From Streptomyces marokkonensis (GTDB lineage Bacteria; Actinomycetota; Actinomycetes; Streptomycetales; Streptomycetaceae), in NCBI RefSeq assembly GCF_008312835.1, contig NZ_VSKS01000027.1, forward strand, positions 1 through 64,000: a stretch of DNA of 64,000 nt. Reading direction: 5' to 3'. A model generated the notes under the pieces. The model made no database searches. It was not told the DNA's origin and worked only from the letters and a program-made list of their open reading frames with translations. Of the stretch, positions 19,035 through 27,023 are shown piece after piece; position 1 is the stretch's first letter, and each line of letters starts with the position of its first letter. Both the position numbers and the translations under genes were made by a program.

Positions 19035-19823
19035 ATGCGCACCGCCCTGCTCCAGAGCTCCGGCCGGCCCGGATCCGTCGTCGAGAACCTCAAGGTCCTC
19101 GACGCGGCGGCCGGCCGCGCCGCCGCCGCGGGCGCCGGGCTGCTCGTCACCCCGGAGCTGTTCCTGACCGGGTACGCGATCGGCGACGACCTCGGCCGGC
19201 TCGCCGAGCCCGCCGACGGCGACGCGGCCGACGCGGTCGCGGAGACCGCCACCCGGCACGGCCTCGCCGTCGCCTACGGCTACCCGGAACGCGACGGCGA
19301 CACGGTGTACAACTCCGTCCAGCTCGTCTCCGCCGACGGCACCCGCCTGGCGAACTACCGCAAGACCCACCTCTACGGCTGCTTCGAACGGGAGCACTTC
19401 ACCCCGGGGGAGCGGACCGTCGTCCAGGCCGAACTCGACGGCCTCACCATCGGCCTGATGATCTGCTACGACGTCGAGTTCCCGGAGAACGTACGCGCCC
19501 ACGCGCTCGCCGGCACCGATCTCCTCCTGGTGCCCACGGCGCAGCTGCACCCGTTCCAGTTCGTCGCCGAGTCCGTCGTGCCGGTGCGGGCGTTCGAGAA
19601 CCAGATGTACATCGCCTACGTGAACCGGGTCGGCCGGGAGGGCGAGTTCGAGTTCGTGGGCCTGTCCACGCTCGCCGCCCCCGACGGAGTCGCCCGCGCC
19701 CGGGCCGGCCGCGCCGAGGAACTCGTCCTCGCCGACGCCGACCCCGTCCTCCTCGCCGCGTCCCGCGAGAACAACCCGTATCTGCTGGACCGCCGCCCCG
19801 CCCTCTACGGGTCCCTCGTCTGA
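19035..19823 (+). CDS. davA: Nitrilase-superfamily amidase, DavA-like (5-aminovaleramidase)
   Basis: 262 residues, close to the length I recall for Pseudomonas putida DavA. It is a carbon-nitrogen hydrolase with the full Glu-Lys-Cys triad: Glu in TPELFLTGY (about residue 40), Lys in NYRKTHLYGCFE (about 113) and Cys in GLMICYDVEFPE (about 146). The partner gene 38 bases downstream encodes a DavB-like monooxygenase, so the expected reaction is hydrolysis of 5-aminovaleramide to 5-aminovalerate in lysine breakdown. The substrate assignment rests on that neighbour; a general omega-amidase or indole-acetamide hydrolase is the alternative. GAGGA precedes the ATG. Confidence 0.7.
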   Translation: MRTALLQSSGRPGSVVENLKVLDAAAGRAAAAGAGLLVTPELFLTGYAIGDDLGRLAEPADGDAADAVAETATRHGLAVAYGYPERDGDTVYNSVQLVSADGTRLANYRKTHLYGCFEREHFTPGERTVVQAELDGLTIGLMICYDVEFPENVRAHALAGTDLLLVPTAQLHPFQFVAESVVPVRAFENQMYIAYVNRVGREGEFEFVGLSTLAAPDGVARARAGRAEELVLADADPVLLAASRENNPYLLDRRPALYGSLV

Positions 19824-19861
19824 ACCTCCCCGTACCACCCCCCGCAAGGAGTCCGTACCCC

Positions 19862-21559
19862 ATGACGTCCACGGTGCCCAACGCCGTCGAGCACACCGAC
19901 GGGCAGCAGCCGCCGATCACCATGTTCGGCCCGGACTTCCCGTACGCGTACGACGACTTCCTCGCCCATCCCGCGGGCCTCGGGCAGATACCGGCGACCG
20001 AGCACGGCACCGAGGTCGCGGTCATCGGCGGTGGCCTGTCCGGCATCGTCGCCGCGTACGAGCTGATGAAGATGGGCCTGAAGCCGGTCGTCTACGAGGC
20101 CGACCGGATCGGCGGACGGCTGCGCACCGTGGGCTTCGACGGCTGCGACGGTTCCCTGACCGCCGAGATGGGCGCGATGCGCTTCCCGCCGTCCTCCACG
20201 GCGCTCCAGCACTACATCGACCTGGTGGGTCTCGAGACCCGTCCCTTCCCCAACCCCCTCGCCGAGGCCACGCCCTCGACCGTCGTCGACCTCAAGGGCG
20301 AGTCGCACTACGCCGAGACCCTCGACGACCTGCCCCAGGTCTACCGCGACGTGGCCGACGCCTGGGCCAAGTGTCTCGAAGAGGGCGCCGACTTCTCCGA
20401 CATGAACCGCGCCCTGCGGGAGCGGGACGTCCCGCGCATCCGCGAGATCTGGGCGAGGCTGGTCGAGAAGCTCGACAACCAGACCTTCTACGGGTTCCTC
20501 TGCGACTCCGAGGCGTTCAGGTCCTTCCGGCACCGCGAGATCTTCGGCCAGGTCGGTTTCGGCACCGGCGGCTGGGACACCGACTTCCCCAACTCCATCC
20601 TGGAGATCCTGCGGGTCGTCTACACCGAGGCCGACGACCACCACCGCGGCATCGTCGGCGGCTCCCAGCAACTGCCGCTCAGGATGTGGGAGCGCGAGCC
20701 GGAGAAGATCGTCCACTGGCCGTACGGCACCTCGCTGAAGTCCCTGCACGTGAACGGCGAGCCCCGCCCGGCCGTCACCCGGCTCCACCGCACCGCGGGC
20801 AACCACATCACGGTGACGGACGCCGACGGCGACATCCGCACCTACCGGGCGGCGGTCTTCACCGCGCAGTCCTGGATGCTCCTCTCCAAGATCGCCTGTG
20901 ACGACTCGCTCTTCCCGATCGACCACTGGACCGCCATCGAGCGCACCCACTACATGGAGAGCTCCAAGCTCTTCGTGCCGGTGGACCGGCCGTTCTGGCT
21001 GGACAAGGACGAGGAGACCGGGCGGGACGTCATGTCGATGACGCTCACCGACCGCATGACCCGCGGCACCTACCTGCTCGACGAGGGCCCCGACAGGCCC
21101 GCCGTCATCTGCCTGTCGTACACCTGGTGCGACGACAGCCTGAAGTGGCTGCCGCTGTCCGCCAACGAGCGGATGGAGGTCATGCTGAAGTCGCTCGGCG
21201 AGATCTACCCCAAGGTCGACATCAGGAAGCACGTCATCGGCAACCCGGTGACCGTCTCCTGGGAGAACGAGCCCTACTTCATGGGCGCGTTCAAGGCCAA
21301 CCTGCCGGGCCACTACCGTTACCAGCGACGCCTGTTCACGCACTTCATGCAGGACCGGCTGCCCGAGGACAAGCGGGGCATCTTCCTCGCCGGTGACGAC
21401 ATCTCCTGGACGGCCGGCTGGGCCGAGGGCGCCGTCCAGACCGCGCTGAACGCGGTCTGGGGCGTCATGCACCACTTCGGCGGCGAGACCGACCCGACCA
21501 ACCCGGGCCCGGGCGACGTCTACGACGAGATCGCCCCGGTCGAACTGCCCGAGGACTGA
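19862..21559 (+). CDS. davB: FAD-dependent amino acid monooxygenase, probable L-lysine 2-monooxygenase
   Basis: 565 residues. The N-terminal Rossmann dinucleotide-binding motif is VAVIGGGLSGIVAAYELM (about residues 54-71), followed by the EADRIGGRLRT motif of flavin amine oxidases. A C-terminal FAD motif is IFLAGDDISWTAGWAEGAVQTALNA. The opening ITMFGPDFPYAYDDFLAHPAG, the MGAMRFPPSS block, GQVGFGTGGWDTDFPNS and the ending FGG-DPTNPGPGDV closely match what I remember of Pseudomonas DavB, which oxidises L-lysine to 5-aminovaleramide with release of CO2. Related tryptophan or phenylalanine 2-monooxygenases cannot be excluded. Together with the adjacent amidase it forms a two-step route from lysine to 5-aminovalerate. 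Confidence 0.75.
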   Translation: MTSTVPNAVEHTDGQQPPITMFGPDFPYAYDDFLAHPAGLGQIPATEHGTEVAVIGGGLSGIVAAYELMKMGLKPVVYEADRIGGRLRTVGFDGCDGSLTAEMGAMRFPPSSTALQHYIDLVGLETRPFPNPLAEATPSTVVDLKGESHYAETLDDLPQVYRDVADAWAKCLEEGADFSDMNRALRERDVPRIREIWARLVEKLDNQTFYGFLCDSEAFRSFRHREIFGQVGFGTGGWDTDFPNSILEILRVVYTEADDHHRGIVGGSQQLPLRMWEREPEKIVHWPYGTSLKSLHVNGEPRPAVTRLHRTAGNHITVTDADGDIRTYRAAVFTAQSWMLLSKIACDDSLFPIDHWTAIERTHYMESSKLFVPVDRPFWLDKDEETGRDVMSMTLTDRMTRGTYLLDEGPDRPAVICLSYTWCDDSLKWLPLSANERMEVMLKSLGEIYPKVDIRKHVIGNPVTVSWENEPYFMGAFKANLPGHYRYQRRLFTHFMQDRLPEDKRGIFLAGDDISWTAGWAEGAVQTALNAVWGVMHHFGGETDPTNPGPGDVYDEIAPVELPED

Positions 21560-21714
21560 GCCCGCCCGGACCCCGGGCGGCCCGCGCCTTCTCGTACACC
21601 GCGGCGGCGACGTCCTCGAGCTCCTGGGCGTCGCGCGTGGAACCCCGCGGGCCGGTCGGGATCTCGCCCGGACCGATCGCGGCGCCCGGACGCTCGCGGA
21701 CCGGAACGGCCGGA
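21560..21714 (-). pseudogene. Short coding-like remnant after the DUF5995 gene
   Basis: On the minus strand, one frame different from that of the DUF5995 stop, about 50 codons read RPGAAIGPGEIPTGPRGSTR then DAQELEDVAAAVYEKARA. The second half looks like a real helix with strong third-position GC. There is no start codon or Shine-Dalgarno sequence. It could be a frameshifted tail of the DUF5995 gene or the remnant of a lost gene. Confidence 0.2.
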
Positions 21715-22401
21715 TCAGTCCGGCAGCGGGGTCAGCAGCATGCGCCCGGCGAAGCCCACCGCCGTGTCCAGCCGCTCGGTGAACTCCCCTGCGACATCGG
21801 GCAGTCCGCGCAGCGCCCACAGCGCACGCGCCGCCGTCCAGGCGGCGTCCCGGGCGCGCTCCAGGCTCCACGCGCCGAGCAGATGGGTCAGCGGATCGGC
21901 GATCCGCAGCAGATCGGGGCCCGGCGCCAGTTCCTCGCGGATGCGCTCCTCCAGCGAGACGAGGAGGTCGCCCACCCGGTCGAATTCGTCCTCGAGGTCG
22001 ACGGGTTCGCAGGCCAGCGTACGGCAGGTGTCCACGACGGCGAGTGCGAGATCGTGGCCGATGTGCGCGTTGATGCCCGCCAGCGCGAACTGCAACGGAC
22101 GTACCCCCGGGTGGCGGCGGAACGCGAACAGCGGACGCCAGCAGGCCGGTGGCCGCCGCTCCTCGGACACCGCGTCGACCGCGGCCAGATAGCGCTCGGC
22201 GAACCTCACGTCCAGCGCGATCGCCGCCCGGGCGTCCGGGAAACGCCCGGCGTCGATGCGCCGGTCCACGGCCTCCGTCACGGCGAGGTAGACACGGTTG
22301 AAGACCGCCACCCCGTCCCGCGCGGGCAGGGCCGCGCCGAGGGCGCGCATACGGGCGACGACCCCGTCCACGGCGGTCAGGACTTGTTCGCATTGCGCCA
22401 T
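21715..22401 (-). CDS. DUF5995-family protein
   Basis: 228 residues from the ATG at 22401. The protein is alpha-helical without signal peptide or membrane segment. The segment CWRPLFAFRRHPGVRPLQFA followed by LAGINAHIGHDLALAVVDTC is the recognisable core; its HIGHDLA motif has histidines and an aspartate that could bind metal or substrate. I recognise the family as DUF5995, of unknown function. It is divergent from the GH6 gene, the two starts being about 100 bases apart. Confidence 0.82.
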   Translation of the reverse strand: MAQCEQVLTAVDGVVARMRALGAALPARDGVAVFNRVYLAVTEAVDRRIDAGRFPDARAAIALDVRFAERYLAAVDAVSEERRPPACWRPLFAFRRHPGVRPLQFALAGINAHIGHDLALAVVDTCRTLACEPVDLEDEFDRVGDLLVSLEERIREELAPGPDLLRIADPLTHLLGAWSLERARDAAWTAARALWALRGLPDVAGEFTERLDTAVGFAGRMLLTPLPD

Positions 22402-22502
22402 GAGCGCAGGGTGGCACCTTTAGGGTGGTAGCCGTGGCGGCGGGCCCAACGCTTCCCCGGAACGGGGGAACGCGCCCGCCGTGGGGGAGGGGGAGCAGTA
22501 CT

Positions 22503-23693
22503 GTGTCAGGCTCGCGTGCCCAGCGCCTGTCCGCACGAAGGGCAGAGCGCCGCCGTGCCGCCCGTCGCGGCACGATGGTCGCGGCGGCCTCCGTCGTGGT
22601 CGCGGTCGGCACCGCCACGGGGATGATCTCGGCGGTCGGCGACGGAGGCGGTGCGGACGAGGCCCGCCCCGAGGTCTCCTCGTCACCGCGCCTGGAACCG
22701 CTGCCCGCCGTGCCCTCGCCCTCCCCGTCGGTGACCGGGTCCCCCTCGCCCAAGGCCAGTCCGAAGAAGAAGGCCAGTCCCAGGCCGTCCGCCTCGCGGA
22801 CCGAGAAGAAGCGGCAGACCGCCCCCGTGTCCACCCGTCTCTACCGCCACCCCGAGAGCCGGGTCCTGGACTGGGTGCGGGCCAACCCCGACGACCCGCG
22901 CCGCGCGGTCATAGAGTCCCGCATAGCCGACCAGCCGGCGGCCGTGTGGTTCGCGGACTACTCCCCGGACACGATCACCTCCCAGGTGCGGGCCGTGGCG
23001 TCCGGCGGCGCCGCGCAGGGCCGGACGCCGGTCCTCGTGCCGTACACGATCCCCGACCGGGACTGCGGCGGACACTCCCAGGGCGGCGCACCCGATCTGG
23101 GCGCCTACGACACCTGGATCGACCGCTTCGCCGCCGGCCTCGGCAGCGGTGAGGTCATCGTGATCCTGGAGCCCGACTCGATCGCCCAGTCCGAGTGCCT
23201 CTCCGCCGGACGGCGCGCCGACCGCTTCGCCTCGCTGGCCCGCGCCGGACGGGTACTCAAGGAGGCCAACCCCCGGGCCCGGGTCTACTTCGACGCCGGG
23301 CACTCCGGCTGGAACGCGCCGACGAAGCAGGCCGGCTGGCTGCGGCAGGCCGGGGCCGCCTCGGCCGCCTCGTCCGACGGCATCTTCAGCAACGTCTCCA
23401 ACTTCCACGGCACGGCGGACGAGATCGCCTACGACCGTGCCGTGCTCGACGCCCTCGGCGGCCCGTCGGACCTCGGCGCGGTGATCGACACCAGCCGCAA
23501 CGGCAACGGCGCCCCGGCGGACGGCGAGTGGTGCGACCCGGCCGGCCGCAAACTCGGCCGGACCCCGACGCTCAGCACCGGTGAGGCCGGGATCCACGGC
23601 TACCTGTGGGTGAAGCTCCCCGGCGAGTCCGACGGCTGCAAGGGGGCGCCGGGCACGTTCACCCCGTCGTACGCCTACGACTTGGCGCGCTGA
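22503..23693 (+). CDS. Secreted or membrane-anchored GH6 endoglucanase
   Basis: 396 residues from the GTG at 22503, preceded by GGAGGGGGAG; the frame is open further upstream. A basic N-terminus leads to a hydrophobic stretch (GTMVAAASVVVAVGTATGMI, about 22-41) acting as signal or anchor. A Pro/Ser/Lys-rich linker to about residue 115 follows. The GH6 catalytic domain then shows PVLVPYTIPDRDCGGHSQGG with the general-acid aspartate region, VIVILEPDSIAQ, YFDAGHSGWN, VIDTSRNGNG and WCDPAGRKLG. These are the family hallmarks for hydrolysis of beta-1,4-glucan. No cellulose-binding module is present. Its 3' end overlaps the convergent permease gene by 19 bases. Confidence 0.9.
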   Translation: MSGSRAQRLSARRAERRRAARRGTMVAAASVVVAVGTATGMISAVGDGGGADEARPEVSSSPRLEPLPAVPSPSPSVTGSPSPKASPKKKASPRPSASRTEKKRQTAPVSTRLYRHPESRVLDWVRANPDDPRRAVIESRIADQPAAVWFADYSPDTITSQVRAVASGGAAQGRTPVLVPYTIPDRDCGGHSQGGAPDLGAYDTWIDRFAAGLGSGEVIVILEPDSIAQSECLSAGRRADRFASLARAGRVLKEANPRARVYFDAGHSGWNAPTKQAGWLRQAGAASAASSDGIFSNVSNFHGTADEIAYDRAVLDALGGPSDLGAVIDTSRNGNGAPADGEWCDPAGRKLGRTPTLSTGEAGIHGYLWVKLPGESDGCKGAPGTFTPSYAYDLAR

Positions 23694-25078
23694 CCGTCCT
23701 CGGCGCCGTCCGTGTCGTAGGAGGAGGTGCCCTCGTCGAGCAGCGGCTCCTGCGTCTTGAGGTGGGCGGGGGCGAAGGCGCGCAGCGCGTGGTAGCCCGT
23801 GATGACCACCAGCGTGCCGAGCGCGATGCCGCTGAGCGAGAAGGTGTCGGTGAACTCCATCGAGACGTTGCCGACGCCGATGATGATGCCCGCCGCGGCG
23901 GGCACGAGGTTCAGCGGATTACGCAGATCAACCCCGGCGTTGAGCCAGATCTGGGCGCCGAGCAGACCGATCATGCCGTACAGGATCACGGTGATCCCGC
24001 CCAGCACCCCGCCCGGAATGGCCGCCACGACCGCGCCGAACTTCGGGCAGAGACCGAACAGCAGGGCGAAGCCCGCGGCCGCCCAGTACGCGGCGGTGGA
24101 GTACACGCGGGTCGCGGCCATCACGCCGATGTTCTCCGAGTAGGTGGTGTTCGGCGGGCCGCCGACCGCGGTGGACAGCATGGAGCCGACGCCGTCGGCG
24201 GAGATGGCCGTGCCGAGCTTGTCGTCGAGGTTGTCGCCGGTCATCTCGCCGACCGCCTTGACGTGCCCCGCGTTCTCGGCGATCAGCGCGATGACCACCG
24301 GCAGGGCGACCAGGATCGCCGACCACTCGAAGGAGGGCCCGTGCAGGTCCGGCAGGCCGATCCAGTCCGCCCGGCCCACGCCTGAGAGGTCGAGGCGCCA
24401 GTGGTCGGTGACCTTGCCGCTCGCGTCCGCCGAGTGGATCCGCCCGAAGACCCGGTCCAGCGCCCAGGACAGGGCGTACCCGAAGACCAGACCGAGGAAG
24501 ATCGCGATGCGGGACCAGAAGCCGCGCAGGCAGACCACGGCCAGTCCGGTGAAGAGCATGACGAACAGGGCGGTCCACTGGTCCTGCGGCCAGTAGGTCG
24601 CGGCGGTCACCGGCGCCAGGTTGAAGCCGATCAGCATCACCACCGCGCCGGTCACGATCGGCGGCATCGTGGCGTGGATGATCCGCGCCCCGAACCGGCG
24701 CACCGCGAGACCCACCAGGAACAGCGCGGCCCCGACCACGAACACGGCGCCGGTGACCGTGGCGCTCGAACCGCCCTGGGCCCGGATGACCGCCGCGACG
24801 CCGACGAAGGAGAGCGAGCAGCCCAGGTAACTGGGCACCCGGCCGCGGGTGGCCAGCAGGAAGACGACGGTCGCGACGCCCGACATCATGATGGCGAGGT
24901 TGGGGTCCAGACCCATGAGCACCGGGGCGACGAACGAGGCCCCGAACATCGCCACGACGTGCTGGGCCCCGAGGCCGGCCGTGCGGGGCCAGGAGAGCCG
25001 TTCGTCGGGGCGGACCACCGCGCCGGGGGCCGGGGTGCGTCCGTCGCCGTGCAGTGTCCAGCGGACGCCGAGATCCAT
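23675..25078 (-). CDS. NCS2-family uracil/xanthine permease
   Basis: 467 residues from the ATG at 25078. The opening (RTAGLGAQHVVAMFGASFVA, about residues 32-51) is the classical start of nucleobase/ascorbate transporters. Fourteen hydrophobic segments follow. The signature for substrate and proton coupling includes ALIAENAGHVKAVGEMTG (about 265-282) and VGGPPNTTYSENIGVMAATR (about 304-323). The pattern fits uracil permease (UraA/PyrP) better than xanthine permease, but the substrate is not proven. No pyrimidine gene is adjacent. The last 20 residues are charged and variable. Confidence 0.9.
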   Translation of the reverse strand: MDLGVRWTLHGDGRTPAPGAVVRPDERLSWPRTAGLGAQHVVAMFGASFVAPVLMGLDPNLAIMMSGVATVVFLLATRGRVPSYLGCSLSFVGVAAVIRAQGGSSATVTGAVFVVGAALFLVGLAVRRFGARIIHATMPPIVTGAVVMLIGFNLAPVTAATYWPQDQWTALFVMLFTGLAVVCLRGFWSRIAIFLGLVFGYALSWALDRVFGRIHSADASGKVTDHWRLDLSGVGRADWIGLPDLHGPSFEWSAILVALPVVIALIAENAGHVKAVGEMTGDNLDDKLGTAISADGVGSMLSTAVGGPPNTTYSENIGVMAATRVYSTAAYWAAAGFALLFGLCPKFGAVVAAIPGGVLGGITVILYGMIGLLGAQIWLNAGVDLRNPLNLVPAAAGIIIGVGNVSMEFTDTFSLSGIALGTLVVITGYHALRAFAPAHLKTQEPLLDEGTSSYDTDGAEDGQRAKS

Positions 25079-25253
25079 GGGCTGTCGCTTTCGTCGTGTG
25101 TCCAGCGTGTCCGGACCATTGTGGGGGCTGAGCAGCGGTGCTTCGTACAGCTGACCGGGCGCGGCCGGCCCGGCTGAGCGTCTGCTTAGGATGAGGGTGC
25201 GCCGCTGTTCGATGCAGACGGCACTCATCCCGTACGTCCCAGGAGTCCCACCC

Positions 25254-25712
25254 GTGACCGCCGAAGCCCCGCCCGCCCCCGCACTGTCGTACGGCCGGCT
25301 GATCCCCGTGACCGTCCACTTCGACGACCTCGACGCGCTGGGGCTGCTGCACAACGCCCGTTACCCGCTGCTGGTCGAGCGGGCCTGGACCGAGCTGTGG
25401 AACGCCAACGGCGTCCGCTTCGAGGGCGACTGGGCCGCGGCCGGCGACGCCTGCAACGCGGTCAGGGAACTGCGCGTCACCTACGAGGCGCCGGTGACCC
25501 GCCCGGGCACCTACGCCGTCCACCTCTGGCTGGACCGGCTGGGCACGACCGGACTCACCTACGGCTTCCGCTTCTGCTCGGAGGACGGAGCGGTGACCTA
25601 CGCCCGGGGCAGCCGGGTGCTGGTGCGGTTGGACGCCGAGACGCTGCGCCCTGCGCCCTGGAGCGGGACGTTCAGGGACGCGGCTCGGGAACTGCTGCGT
25701 CCGGACGCGTGA
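25254..25712 (+). CDS. Hotdog-fold acyl-CoA thioesterase
   Basis: 152 residues from the GTG at 25254 with AGGAG upstream; an in-frame ATG at 25191 would add 21 residues but lies at the probable transcription start (TAGGAT box). The 4HBT/FadM motif is VHFDDLDALGLLHNARYPLLVERAW, written here in two parts: VHFDDLDALGLLHNAR (about residues 20-35) and YPLLVERAW. The aspartate, glycine and asparagine positions match the active site of 4-hydroxybenzoyl-CoA thioesterases. It would hydrolyse an acyl-CoA, substrate unknown. The end overlaps the convergent MFS gene by 41 bases. Confidence 0.85.
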   Translation: MTAEAPPAPALSYGRLIPVTVHFDDLDALGLLHNARYPLLVERAWTELWNANGVRFEGDWAAAGDACNAVRELRVTYEAPVTRPGTYAVHLWLDRLGTTGLTYGFRFCSEDGAVTYARGSRVLVRLDAETLRPAPWSGTFRDAARELLRPDA

Positions 25713-26877
25713 CCTTCGTGCGGTCTCCCGCGCGCAGGACGCTCGCGAAGCCGGCGATGCCGCACGACAACACCGTCACCAGGACGAAGGACACCATCAG
25801 GCTGGTCGCCTGGGCCAGCAGTCCGATCGCGCTCGGCGCGATCAGTCCCGAGGTGTAGGTGATGGTCGCCACACCCGCGATGGCCAGGCTCGGGTTGGCG
25901 CCGCTGCGGCCGGCGGCGGCGAAGCACAGCGGTACGACCACCGCGATGCCCAGACCCATCAGCGCGAACCCGCCCATCGCCGTCGCGGGGTGCTCGGCGA
26001 ACACGATCAGCAATCCGCCGAGCACGGCGACGACACCGCTCGCGCGGACCGTGCGCACGGCGCCGTAGCGGTCCACCACGTGGTCCCCGGCGATCCGGGC
26101 GATCGCCATGGTGAGCGTGAAACCCGTGGTGCAGGCCGCCGCGAGACCGGCCGAGGTCTCCAGCTGGTCGCGCAGATAGACCGCGGACCAGTCCAGGCTG
26201 GCGCCCTCCGCGAACACCGCGCAGAAGCCGATCGCGCCGATGAGCAGGGCGGAGCGGGGCGGCAGCGCGAACCGCGGCGGCGGCTCCTCGTCCTCGGCGG
26301 GCTGCAGGTCGAGCACCCAGGCGCAGGCGGTCACACCCGCCACCGTCAGCACGGCGGCCGCGAGCGCGTGGTGCAGCCGGGCGTCCGAGCCGAGGTGGGC
26401 GGCGAGCGTGCCGGCCGCCGAGCCGATCAGGGCTCCGGCGCTCCACATGCCGTGCAGGCCGGACATGATCGACTTGTTGAGACGGTTCTCCACCTCGACG
26501 CCCAGCGCGTTCATCGCCACGTCGGACATGCCCGCCGTGGCGCCGTAGACGAACAGGGCCAGACAGAGGGTGAGCAGGTTCGGGGCGACCGCCGGAAGGA
26601 CCAGCGCGAGCGTCCACAGCGCGATCAGCCCGCGCAGCGCGGAGCGGGCGCCGAAGCGGTGGCTGATGCTTCCGGCGAGCGGCATCGCGACGGAGGCGCC
26701 GAGCGCGGGGAAGGCGAGCGCGAGGCCCAGCTGACCGGCGCTCACCCCGGCGTGGTCCTGGATCCACGGGACACGGGTGGCGAACGAGCCGGTGACGGCG
26801 CCGTGCACGGCGAACACCGCGGCCACGGCGTACCGCGCCCGCCTCACGTCGCGCTGGTCGTACCCCACTGCACTCAT
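25672..26877 (-). CDS. MFS transporter paired with a ROK regulator
   Basis: 401 residues from the ATG at 26877. Twelve transmembrane helices are apparent. The N-terminal half has FAVHGAVTGSFATRVPWIQD and the loop AGSISHRFGARSALRG; the middle has GMSDVAMNALGVEVENR. This resembles the sugar-type YbjJ/fucose-like MFS branch, which is often found next to ROK repressors. It is divergent from a ROK gene with an inverted repeat in the 146-base gap, so that repressor very likely controls it. Substrate is unknown, probably a sugar or small polar compound. Confidence 0.88.
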   Translation of the reverse strand: MSAVGYDQRDVRRARYAVAAVFAVHGAVTGSFATRVPWIQDHAGVSAGQLGLALAFPALGASVAMPLAGSISHRFGARSALRGLIALWTLALVLPAVAPNLLTLCLALFVYGATAGMSDVAMNALGVEVENRLNKSIMSGLHGMWSAGALIGSAAGTLAAHLGSDARLHHALAAAVLTVAGVTACAWVLDLQPAEDEEPPPRFALPPRSALLIGAIGFCAVFAEGASLDWSAVYLRDQLETSAGLAAACTTGFTLTMAIARIAGDHVVDRYGAVRTVRASGVVAVLGGLLIVFAEHPATAMGGFALMGLGIAVVVPLCFAAAGRSGANPSLAIAGVATITYTSGLIAPSAIGLLAQATSLMVSFVLVTVLSCGIAGFASVLRAGDRTKVTRPDAAVPEPRP

Positions 26878-26922
26878 CGCCCCGCCCCTCCCGGTGGTCC
26901 GTTCCCGTCTGCGCCGCCGTAA

Positions 26923-26946
26923 ACTATCAGGAACCCTGCCTGAAAG
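26923..26946. promoter_or_regulatory. Inverted repeat between MFS and ROK genes (candidate ROK operator)
   Basis: TATCAGG (26923-26929) and CCTGAAA (26937-26943) form an imperfect inverted repeat around a seven-base spacer, with a perfect CAGG/CCTG core. It is an AT-rich island in GC-rich surroundings and sits between the two divergent starts, where a repressor could block both promoters. Confidence 0.5.
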
Positions 26947-27023
26947 ATAAGAGCGTTTCCGGAACCCCCTCACACCGCCGGTCCTCGAGCCGACCGGTCC
27001 CGCCGATCTGGAAGGATCCCGGC

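Noticed and set aside
25191-25253. Cysteine-type leader peptide (MRVRRCSMQT...) before the thioesterase
   Set aside because: It is in frame with the thioesterase and has no own stop; more simply an alternative upstream start.
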